Source: Gammaproteobacteria bacterium
GTDB taxonomy: Bacteria > Pseudomonadota > Gammaproteobacteria > Steroidobacterales > JABDKV01
Assembly: GCA_029862285.1 (NCBI GenBank)
Contig: JAOTXR010000086.1
Span: forward strand, 1-7,926
Length of the DNA stretch: 7,926 nt
Direction: 5' to 3'
The position numbers and the translations under genes were made by a program. The notes under the pieces are model-generated. The model was not told the origin of the DNA. It searched no databases and was given only the letters and a program-made list of their open reading frames with translations. Positions 1-5,615 of this stretch are shown here, piece after piece. Every line of letters begins with the position of its first letter. Within the stretch, counting starts at the first letter, position 1.

Positions 1-129
1 GTCAAAACTCGCAACATCACCACGCGCGAACTCCAATAACGCACTCTGAAACTCTTCGATCGCCCGCTGTGGATCCGCCTGTACCGCCAGCGGCAATAAC
101 AACACTAATGTCAGGACCAATCGTTTCAT
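1..129 (-). CDS. Secreted MlaC/HpnM-like protein, N-terminal part only
   Basis: An open frame of 43 codons starts with ATG at 129 and runs off the low edge of the window without a stop. The N-terminus is a textbook Sec signal peptide: K2-R3, then a Leu/Val-rich core (residues 4-16), then a V-Q-A cleavage site before D19. The first mature residues (PQRAIEEFQSALLEFARGD) resemble the start of MlaC/Ttg2D and HpnM proteins, periplasmic lipid-binding partners of Mla-type or HpnN transporters. Its position directly after hpnH fits a hopanoid-trafficking role. The family call rests on about 25 mature residues plus context, so it is tentative; that this is an exported protein is much safer. The ribosome site is weak (GAAG about 11 bases upstream). 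It is absent from simple ORF lists because it is short and truncated. Confidence 0.65.
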   Translation of the reverse strand, partial: MKRLVLTLVLLLPLAVQADPQRAIEEFQSALLEFARGDVASFD

Positions 130-175
130 TCTGTGGCGAACTTCTATCTGGCAGCAGGAGTTTGTTTGGAACAGT

Positions 176-226
176 GGCACGCCACTTAGTTCACTTGTTC
201 GAACTCGCCAAAACGCCTGGCGTGCC
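176..226 (-). repeat. Nested inverted repeats in leader of the MlaC/HpnM-like gene
   Basis: A perfect 9-base inverted repeat pairs 176-184 (GGCACGCCA on plus) with 218-226 (TGGCGTGCC). Between the arms are a second inverted repeat (188-192 with 201-205, AGTTC/GAACT) and a copy of CGCCA at 206-210 that could pair with 218-222 instead. The 176-184 arm is also part of a short dyad at 173-186 (AGTGGC-AC-GCCACT). On the minus-strand transcript the outer stem competes with the smaller ones. It could be an RNA leader structure or a protein-binding dyad; neither is demonstrated. Confidence 0.4.
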
Positions 227-282
227 CATGCCTTTGATCATGTCTTTGGCAGCGAGAGCAGACGATCTTGGCTGGCGACGAC

Positions 283-302
283 CAGCTCCTCTCCCGGAGC
301 TG
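283..302 (-). repeat. Hairpin just after hpnH
   Basis: A perfect 7-base inverted repeat (CAGCTCC / GGAGCTG) with a 6-base loop lies about 24 bases past the hpnH stop. It could fold in the transcript and slow or protect its 3' end. No T-run follows on the minus strand, so it is not a canonical intrinsic terminator. Confidence 0.4.
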
Positions 303-325
303 CCAGCACATGGAGTCGCAAACGG

Positions 326-1456
326 TCAGTGTGGCGAAGCACCGTTACCGCGACCGCCGATGGACTCAATCGGCACACCAACTGCGGGAACTGGTCGCGA
401 GGTGTAATTGATTGGTACTTCCGGTGCCATCGGGCCGTCGGTGCGTGGTCCACGCAAAGCAACTTTCAGTGCCTTGATCGGATGGGCGAAGGTGTCGTTG
501 ACCGCCGTCCCCTCATAGCCGCAATGCGCCATGCAGTTATCGCACTTGGGGTTATTGCCGGTTCCGTATTCATCCCAGTCAGTACCGGCCATCAATTCCT
601 GGTAGCTGTCCACATAGCCCTCGTCAACAAGCAGGTAGCAGGGTTTTTGCCACCCGAAAAGGTTATACGTGGGATTGCTCCATGGCGTGCAGTGATACGT
701 CTGATTACCAGCCAGGAAGTCCATGAACAGACTGGAATGGTTGAGCCGCCATTTGCGGTTGTTTTCCTTGCCGCGACGAAATATTTCGCGAAACAACTCT
801 TTGCTGTTTTTGCGACCCAGGAATACATCCTGCCGCGGTGCATGCTCGTAGCTGTAACCGGGCGAGACAGTAACACCTTCCACACCCATTGCCATGGCAT
901 GATCGAAAAATTCAACCACATCCTGCGGGTCTTCGCTGTTGAACAATGTGCAATTCACGTTTATGCGGAAACCGCGTGCCCGGGCTTCTTCTATTGCCAG
1001 TACTGCTTTATCGAATACGCCAACCTGGCACACAGACTCATCATGACGCTTTCGATTACCATCGAGATGTATGGAAAACGTCAGGTAGGGCGAAGGCTCG
1101 TAATCGTCCATGCGCTTGCGCAACAGAATGGCGTTGGTACAAAGATAAACGAATTTTTTTCTATCGATGATCCCGGAAATAATCTCCGGCAAGTCCTTGT
1201 GTATCAGCGGCTCACCCCCGGCGACCGAGACTACCGGTGCCCCGCATTCGTCCACCGCGCGCAAAGCGTTCTCTACCGAGACTCGTTGCTGCAGAATGTC
1301 CTTCTCGTAATCGATCTTGCCGCAACCGGCGCAGGCGAGATTACATTGGAATAACGGTTCCAGCATCAGCACCAACGGGTAGCGCTTCCGACGCATGAGC
1401 TTCTGCCTCAGAACATAATTGCCCACCATGAATTGTTGTTTTAGAGGGATACTCAT
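326..1456 (-). CDS. hpnH: HpnH, radical SAM adenosylhopane synthase
   Basis: HpnH adds a 5'-deoxyadenosyl group to the hopene skeleton (diploptene), the first step of C35 extended hopanoid side-chain synthesis. The 376-residue protein has the radical SAM cluster motif C38-x3-C42-x2-C45 (in QCNLACAGCGK), a GGEP motif at 80-83 typical of SAM binding, and a C-terminal Cys cluster, C305-x2-C308-x3-C312 (KCDNCMAHCGYE), with further cysteines at 256 and 273. The segment ALRGPRTDGPMAPE (334-346 area) is a hallmark of this family. After about residue 348 the sequence is a Pro/Gly-rich tail unlike the HpnH ends I remember. The start ATG overlaps the idi stop as ATGA (1453-1456); AAGGAAG lies rather far upstream (13 bases), so coupled translation is likely. 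No transmembrane segment is apparent. The family call is strong. Confidence 0.93.
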   Translation of the reverse strand: MSIPLKQQFMVGNYVLRQKLMRRKRYPLVLMLEPLFQCNLACAGCGKIDYEKDILQQRVSVENALRAVDECGAPVVSVAGGEPLIHKDLPEIISGIIDRKKFVYLCTNAILLRKRMDDYEPSPYLTFSIHLDGNRKRHDESVCQVGVFDKAVLAIEEARARGFRINVNCTLFNSEDPQDVVEFFDHAMAMGVEGVTVSPGYSYEHAPRQDVFLGRKNSKELFREIFRRGKENNRKWRLNHSSLFMDFLAGNQTYHCTPWSNPTYNLFGWQKPCYLLVDEGYVDSYQELMAGTDWDEYGTGNNPKCDNCMAHCGYEGTAVNDTFAHPIKALKVALRGPRTDGPMAPEVPINYTSRPVPAVGVPIESIGGRGNGASPH

Positions 1457-2046
1457 ACTTCGCTGGTTACTTCCTTTAACTCATCGCCAAATTCATTGCA
1501 GATGCGTTCCCACTCCATCCTGAACCAGGGTGTGAAACGTTGTGATTCCTCGGCCATCTCCTGTTCCAGACCCTCTATGCTGATCCAGTGCCAGGCGGCA
1601 ATCTCGTTGCGATTAACTTTCACCTCGTCATCGCTGCGGCCGATATAAATCCAGCAAAACTCGTGCTCGGCACCGAGATCGCCAAACTGTGCATGATAAC
1701 GGAAACGGAACAGAAACTTTAACTCGCTCGTCATGCCCAGCTCTTGATGCAGCCGGCGATCTATTGCCTCCTTCATGTCCTCGCCTTCGCGCGGGTGGCT
1801 GCAACAACTGTTTGACCAGAACATGGGCCATAGACGTTTGTCACCGCTGCGTTGCTGCATCAGCAATTCGCCATGACGATTGAAAATGAACAGTGAGAAC
1901 GCACGATGTAATAGACCGACGCCATCGTGCACCGCTCCCTTGGACTCGAAACCGATTTCGTTGTCCTGTGAGTCGACCAGTATGAGCCGTTCGCTCTCGC
2001 TGGAAACTACAGCGGAGCTATGCGCCGTTCCGCGTTCGTCAGCCAA
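1453..2046 (-). CDS. idi: Isopentenyl-diphosphate delta-isomerase, type I
   Basis: It interconverts IPP and DMAPP. The 197-residue protein has the Nudix-like type I layout. H40 and H47 (in KGAVHDGVGLLHRAF) are predicted metal ligands. WSNSCCSHP supplies catalytic Cys C82 and ligand H84, matching C67 and H69 of the E. coli enzyme. E127-H-E129 matches E114/E116 of E. coli. I chose TTG at 2046 as start: it has GGAAG six bases upstream, overlaps the end of the preceding fusion gene by 8 bases, and gives a normal family length. The in-frame ATG further up (2142) would put about 100 bases inside the mevalonate kinase domain. No better start exists before the conserved region. The 3' end overlaps hpnH by ATGA. 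It has the role expected after mevalonate-derived IPP synthesis, since the mevalonate route makes only IPP. The function call is strong; the exact start is probable. Confidence 0.93.
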   Translation of the reverse strand: MADERGTAHSSAVVSSESERLILVDSQDNEIGFESKGAVHDGVGLLHRAFSLFIFNRHGELLMQQRSGDKRLWPMFWSNSCCSHPREGEDMKEAIDRRLHQELGMTSELKFLFRFRYHAQFGDLGAEHEFCWIYIGRSDDEVKVNRNEIAAWHWISIEGLEQEMAEESQRFTPWFRMEWERICNEFGDELKEVTSEV

Positions 2047-4291
2047 TCTCGACTTCCATCGCCTGATAACCGGCATCGCGGATCGCCTTGACCACGCGCT
2101 GCGGATCGCCCGGACACACTGCAATGATGGAACCGCCGCCACCGCCGCCGGTCAGCTTGGCCCCTGAGGCGCCATTCTCGCGAGCAATCTGGATGAGTTC
2201 TTCCAGCTCCCAACAAGAGACCTGAAGCGCATTGAGCAAACCCTGGTTAATGTTCATTAGCTCGCCCAGTTGCTCGATGTTGTTTTGCTTCAATGCATCG
2301 ACAGCTTGAAGTGTCAGTGCGTCAATTTCATCAAAGATGCGCTCATACAACGATTCGTTCTTTTCCCACGCGGCTCGCACGCGCGCAACCATCTTGGCCG
2401 TAAGACTTTCGACACCGCTCATGCCGATCACAACCGGGATCTTGTGCGGCAGATTCAGTTCTTCGATTAAAGGTGGATCACCACGTCGAAACAACAAAGT
2501 CTGGCCAAAGGTCGCTACCGTGTTGTCGATGCCGGACGGATTGCCATGCGCCACCTTCTCGCTTTCATAGGCGAGTCTATTGACTTCGTTTTCGTCCAGA
2601 CCGAGAGAGAAATGATCATCCAGCGCCCGGATTATCGCGACGGCCGTCGCCGCCGAACCACCCAGACCCATCGCACGCGGTACATTGGGATACACCTCTA
2701 TGCGCATCGCCTGGCCGGACAGGCCAAGTTTGTCCAATATCAGGCCGGCCGGTTCCTCAAATGAGCGTCGCTTCTCTGCCTGCTGGTGCATGCGGTATTC
2801 CACGCCCCAGCGCGGTACAACCAGATTCACGCCGTCGGCGCAATCGTGCACCCGTGCCTGTACAGCAAGCTCCACCGGCGCGGCAATGGCATGACGCCCA
2901 TACACCACTGAGTGCTCGCCGAGAAAGATAATCTTGCCGTTGCCGGCCTTTGCGTCCTTTGCTTCGAGCTGCTGCAAGCCGGAACCATCGCCTGGCGCTG
3001 ATTGCTCGGCAACTTCTGTTACCAGCTCGCGCGCTTTCCAGATCTTGATTGTGCCACTTTCAATAAGTCGTTCGACGACTGCATCGAATGCTTCGGGTGG
3101 CGCACCCGCCGCAGTCGCCACGCTGCGGGCATGCAAAGTCATGTGACCCGCCTGAATACCCTCAGTCGCAAGCGCCCGCAACGCCGAGAAATTTTGTGCC
3201 AGTCCAACAGCACCCATAACTTCGCCAAGCTCGCGTGCACTCTTGACGTTTAACATGCGTAAGTTCATCGCAACGGTCGGATTGGATTCCAGCGGACCAC
3301 CGACCACGCCGACCTTCAGCGGTATCTCAATCTGTCCCAGCAACGCGCCGTCCTGAGCACGGCTCCAGCGGCTGAGCGAGGCATAGTGGCTGCCACGTGC
3401 CGCGTAGGCGTGAGCCCCGGCTTCTATGGCTCGCCAGTCGTTGCCCGTAGCCAGCGCCACCGCATCGATGCCATTCATCACACCTTTATTATGGGTTGCG
3501 GCACGATAAGGATCGGCAGCCGCAAATTCGCTGGCGAGCACGATGCCATCGCGTACCTGCTCGCCGTCATATCCCTTGCCACCCAGGTTCTCAACCGGAA
3601 TGCTGCAGTAGCCTTTGACCAGAGAACGGTCGGCAAGATTCGACAATATGCGCAGGAATACTTTGCCGCCCGTTATTTTCTCAACCAGCGATGCGACACC
3701 CTCGCACATGGTATTGACCAGGTTGGCGCCCATTGCATCACGGGTATCAACCAGCAGATGGGCGACCAACATGTCGCCCAGTTGTTCGCTGGCACCGGCA
3801 TGAATGATCACCTCCATGTCCCTGGCGCCACCACCACGCGCCACCATGTTCGGATGCAGGCTGTTTGCGAGATTGAGTATTTCCTGTTTGTTGTCCAACA
3901 ACGCCTGGCGCGCCCGCGTTGGATGCGGCAAATCGACAACCTGGATCTGGCCAATGAGCACCGGATCCGTGCTCTCGACTTCGAAGCCGCCCGACTGCCG
4001 CACCAATTTAGCCGCTGAGCTCAACGCGGCAACAATTGAGGGTTCCTCAACGACCAGCGGCACGACATAGTCAGTGCCGTTAATCACGAAGTTCAACCCG
4101 AGACCGACCGGCAAACCCATCACGCCGATGACATTCTCAATCATCTTGTCGGCGCGGTTGACCGTGAGCAAATGATCGCCATTGCTCAACGAGCGATAGT
4201 CTTCGCGGTTCAATACCCCCAGGTCACGGACGGCTCGAACTCGCTCGGGGACCGACATCTTATAGAACCGGGGAATCCGCGATGTCTGCAT
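2039..4291 (-). CDS. Fused class II HMG-CoA reductase - mevalonate kinase
   Basis: One uninterrupted 750-residue frame carries two enzymes. Residues 1-430 are class II HMG-CoA reductase (HMG-CoA to mevalonate). They align almost without gaps to my recollection of the Pseudomonas mevalonii enzyme. The catalytic set is intact: E83 (VVEEPSIVAA), K269 (ATHNKGVMNG), D285 (ATGNDWRA) and H383 (GHMTLHAR). DTRDAMGAN is at 182-190. Residues 431-450 form a Gly/Ala/Lys/Asp-rich linker. Residues 451-750 are mevalonate kinase of the GHMP family: GKIIFLGEHSVVYG (452-465, K453), GLGGSAA (542-548), HGNPSGIDN (582-590, predicted catalytic D589) and GAKLTGGGGGG (710-720). It should make 5-phosphomevalonate from HMG-CoA in two steps on one cytoplasmic chain. 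The ATG at 4291 has GAGG eight bases upstream and matches the family N-terminus. I see no stop, frameshift or internal ribosome site at the junction. The reductase part is often named mvaA and the kinase part mvaK1/mvk. Confidence 0.95.
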   Translation of the reverse strand: MQTSRIPRFYKMSVPERVRAVRDLGVLNREDYRSLSNGDHLLTVNRADKMIENVIGVMGLPVGLGLNFVINGTDYVVPLVVEEPSIVAALSSAAKLVRQSGGFEVESTDPVLIGQIQVVDLPHPTRARQALLDNKQEILNLANSLHPNMVARGGGARDMEVIIHAGASEQLGDMLVAHLLVDTRDAMGANLVNTMCEGVASLVEKITGGKVFLRILSNLADRSLVKGYCSIPVENLGGKGYDGEQVRDGIVLASEFAAADPYRAATHNKGVMNGIDAVALATGNDWRAIEAGAHAYAARGSHYASLSRWSRAQDGALLGQIEIPLKVGVVGGPLESNPTVAMNLRMLNVKSARELGEVMGAVGLAQNFSALRALATEGIQAGHMTLHARSVATAAGAPPEAFDAVVERLIESGTIKIWKARELVTEVAEQSAPGDGSGLQQLEAKDAKAGNGKIIFLGEHSVVYGRHAIAAPVELAVQARVHDCADGVNLVVPRWGVEYRMHQQAEKRRSFEEPAGLILDKLGLSGQAMRIEVYPNVPRAMGLGGSAATAVAIIRALDDHFSLGLDENEVNRLAYESEKVAHGNPSGIDNTVATFGQTLLFRRGDPPLIEELNLPHKIPVVIGMSGVESLTAKMVARVRAAWEKNESLYERIFDEIDALTLQAVDALKQNNIEQLGELMNINQGLLNALQVSCWELEELIQIARENGASGAKLTGGGGGGSIIAVCPGDPQRVVKAIRDAGYQAMEVEIG
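2042..2941 (-). other. Mevalonate kinase domain of the fusion
   Basis: This segment encodes residues 451-750, about 300 residues, a full-length bacterial mevalonate kinase. All three GHMP motifs are present. The usual N-terminal APGK is replaced by GNGK. The phosphate-binding motif reads GLGGSAA rather than GLGSSAA, losing the first of two serines but keeping the second (S546), the one known in the rat enzyme as a magnesium ligand. E578 (SEKVAHG) is the likely partner ligand. The domain therefore looks functional. Confidence 0.88.
3002..4291 (-). other. Class II HMG-CoA reductase domain of the fusion
   Basis: This segment encodes residues 1-430, the same length as free-standing class II reductases (428 in P. 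mevalonii). Class II enzymes are often annotated as degradative, but the surrounding genes show a biosynthetic role here. The position matching the NAD-selecting D146 of P. mevalonii is H146 in this protein (LANSLHPN), so strict NAD preference is not expected. The terminal region after H383 is retained, so the mobile C-terminal flap that carries the catalytic His is joined to the kinase through the linker. Confidence 0.9.
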
Positions 4292-4394
4292 GATGGTTGC
4301 CTCGCTCGAAAAAGCCTTGAGTTATCTGCCGCCGTCAGCCTGGCGGCGGGCCATTATGGCGATTAGCCTGCGGCGATGCACCCCGCCCCGTCGG
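4292..4394 (-). other. 103-base gap between sqs and the fusion gene
   Basis: No gene fits here. On the minus strand it holds a GC-rich hairpin, a small palindrome GCCATTATGGC at 4350-4360, and a TTTTT run at about 4309-4313 that sits 14 bases past the hairpin. The GAGG ribosome site of the fusion gene is at 4300-4303. I could not support a promoter: CATAAT within the palindrome resembles a -10 box but has no -35 partner at the right distance. Confidence 0.5.
4328..4347 (-). repeat. GC-rich hairpin upstream of the fusion gene
   Basis: GCCGCC (4328-4333) and GGCGGC (4342-4347) form a perfect 6-base all-GC stem with an 8-base loop. It lies 36 bases before the fusion start and 47 bases after the sqs stop. 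The nearest T-run on the transcribed strand starts about 14 bases further on, so a normal intrinsic terminator is unlikely. It could be a partial terminator, an RNA processing or stability element, or chance in GC-rich DNA. Confidence 0.35.
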
Positions 4395-5519
4395 CTAGCC
4401 ATTCAGACCGCTCGTAAGCGCCTCGTATCGCTGGCGGTCGGCCAGTGGCAGTCCGCGGGCCGCCAGAGCGAACACCACATCCAGGGCGGAGTTGCTGCGG
4501 GCCGTCAGGTTAGCCGTAAATATAGTCGTTCGAACCGCTCGCCGGGAGATCTTGACCGCCTGTCCCTCGCTGAAATCCGGGTTCTGGTGGATCTTGCGCA
4601 GGGTAAGCACGGCCATGCCGATAGCCCAGAGGCAGAAGCGCCGGATTCCGGTCTCGGCAGAGGGGATGAGCTGAGTGTAACGCAACGCATTGCGCAGACA
4701 GGCGTGCGCCACACCGATCAGCTCATTCAGAGCCTCATTGAACCCGCCACTCGCCTGCTTCGAACGCAGGGTGCTGATATCGACACCGGCTTCATCGAAA
4801 ACGTCACGCGGCAACCAACACGCATCGCGATCGCGATCCTCCCAAATGTCCTTGAGGATGTTGGTCATCTGCAGACCCTGGCCAAAGGCAATCGCCAGCC
4901 CCATTAGCTCGTCGCGTCTGAGCTCGATTTCCGGAGAGTAATCACAAAACAATTCGGTGAGCATTTCACCGACGACACCAGCAACAAAATAACAATAGCG
5001 TTCCATTTCACGCAGGCTTGCCAGCCCGTTCAACGCCTCGGTGTTTTGAAACTGCGGCATACCCTCGCACATGATCGATACACAACGTTCCAGCGCGGCA
5101 CGTTGAGTTACCGGCAATGCACGGGTTGTGTGCAGCACTTCGGGCGAGTGCAAAATGAGTTCCCGTTCGGCCTCGAGCGTCGCTGCAGACAACTTCGGGT
5201 GTAATTCCCGGGCAAACTCACTGGCTGACGCTTCGCCACGCAGGGCCGCGACGAACATCTGATGAAAACGCTGCTTTTCGGCCGGCTCGAGAGCAGGCTC
5301 GTCTTCGATCGTATCGGCAATACGGCAGAGCAGATAAGCGTTTGTAACCGGTACCCGTAATTGTTCGGGCAGCTGAGGAATCGTCAGGGCAAAAGTACGC
5401 GAGACGCCCGGCAATAACGTATCCTGAAGCGCAATATCCTCTGGCGATGGCGGGCTGGTTGGAGCGGAGCCCGGATGCGGCTCGCGATTCTCCTGTCGGG
5501 CTAGCTGGCCATCGTTCAT
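4395..5519 (-). CDS. sqs: Squalene synthase (trans-isoprenyl diphosphate synthase family)
   Basis: It condenses two farnesyl diphosphates, most likely to squalene, the substrate for hopanoid cyclisation. The 374-residue protein has SRTFALTIPQLP (40-51), the first Asp-rich motif D69-T-I-E72-D73, YCYFVAGVVGEML (175-187; the Y/F-VAG-VG signature of squalene synthases) and the second Asp-rich motif D224-I-W-E227-D228 in FGQGLQMTNILKDIWED. A short Pro-rich disordered N-terminus precedes the fold. I see no clear C-terminal membrane anchor. I chose ATG at 5519 because AAGGA lies six bases upstream; an in-frame ATG at 5537 would add six residues but has poorer ribosome-site spacing. Phytoene or dehydrosqualene synthase is the main alternative; the hopanoid context and the motif favour squalene. 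No HpnC/D/E genes are in the window, so this may be a one-enzyme route. Confidence 0.88.
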   Translation of the reverse strand: MNDGQLARQENREPHPGSAPTSPPSPEDIALQDTLLPGVSRTFALTIPQLPEQLRVPVTNAYLLCRIADTIEDEPALEPAEKQRFHQMFVAALRGEASASEFARELHPKLSAATLEAERELILHSPEVLHTTRALPVTQRAALERCVSIMCEGMPQFQNTEALNGLASLREMERYCYFVAGVVGEMLTELFCDYSPEIELRRDELMGLAIAFGQGLQMTNILKDIWEDRDRDACWLPRDVFDEAGVDISTLRSKQASGGFNEALNELIGVAHACLRNALRYTQLIPSAETGIRRFCLWAIGMAVLTLRKIHQNPDFSEGQAVKISRRAVRTTIFTANLTARSNSALDVVFALAARGLPLADRQRYEALTSGLNG

Positions 5520-5545
5520 GCGTGTTCCTTTAGACATCCGGTCAT
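5516..5545 (-). CDS. Possible 9-codon leader ORF upstream of sqs
   Basis: ATG at 5545 is preceded by AGGAG with a 7-base spacer, the strongest ribosome site seen in the window. The frame reads MTGCLKEHA and ends in TGA that overlaps the sqs start as ATGA (5516-5519). The geometry suggests ribosomes could load here and re-initiate at sqs. The peptide has no run of a single regulatory amino acid, so classical attenuation is not suggested. It may equally be a chance frame near a displaced ribosome site. Confidence 0.35.
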   Translation of the reverse strand: MTGCLKEHA

Positions 5546-5584
5546 GCCGTTACTCCTCGTCCGGATATCGGCTTGATTCGTATA

Positions 5585-5614
5585 ATAATAGCGCATGGCC
5601 GGGATCGCTTGTAA
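5585..5614 (-). promoter_or_regulatory. Possible sigma-70-type promoter for sqs and downstream genes
   Basis: On the minus strand TTACAA (5614-5609) and TATTAT (5590-5585) are separated by 18 bases. The -10 matches consensus at five of six positions; the -35 matches only three of six. The element sits directly after the phosphomevalonate kinase stop and about 65 bases before the sqs start, in a strikingly AT-rich patch (TATAATAATA on plus, 5581-5590) within GC-rich DNA. It could give the second half of the cluster its own transcription. The same patch reads TATAAT on plus, but nothing there suggests a plus-strand transcript. Confidence 0.35.
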
Positions 5615-5615
5615 C

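Larger units (their letters stand above)
130..325 (-). other. 196-base intergenic region, rich in inverted repeats
   Basis: No credible gene lies between the hpnH stop and the start of the secreted-protein gene. It is, with the sqs-flanking gaps, one of only three real gaps in the cluster, and it holds several inverted repeats (listed separately). I found no convincing -35/-10 pair. TTGGCG followed 17 bases later by TAAGTG is the best spaced candidate, but its -10 is poor. It may hold the promoter or 5' leader of the downstream gene. Confidence 0.5.

Noticed and set aside
69..407. 112-codon plus-strand frame spanning the hpnH downstream gap
   Set aside because: It overlaps both the signal-peptide gene and the end of hpnH, lacks a ribosome site, and has a Pro-rich composition without motif.
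238..462. 74-codon minus-strand frame covering the end of hpnH and the gap
   Set aside because: Considered as a frameshifted hpnH tail or small gene; no family resemblance and no ribosome site, so most likely chance.
329..1354. 341-codon open frame on the plus strand
   Set aside because: It lies wholly antisense to hpnH, which has clear radical SAM motifs, and its translation shows no recognisable motif.
2047..2142. Upstream ATG extension of idi
   Set aside because: It would place about 32 extra residues inside the end of the mevalonate kinase domain, which is conserved there; the TTG at 2046 has better ribosome-site spacing.
2930..3010. Internal start that would make mevalonate kinase separately
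   Set aside because: No ATG or GTG with a purine-rich site in the linker on the minus strand; only a TTG (residue 439) without an upstream ribosome site.
3386..4018. 210-codon open frame on the plus strand
   Set aside because: Antisense shadow of the HMG-CoA reductase domain; a long frame is expected opposite GC-rich coding sequence.
4328..4347. Intrinsic terminator after sqs
   Set aside because: The T-run is about 14 bases from the stem instead of directly after it.
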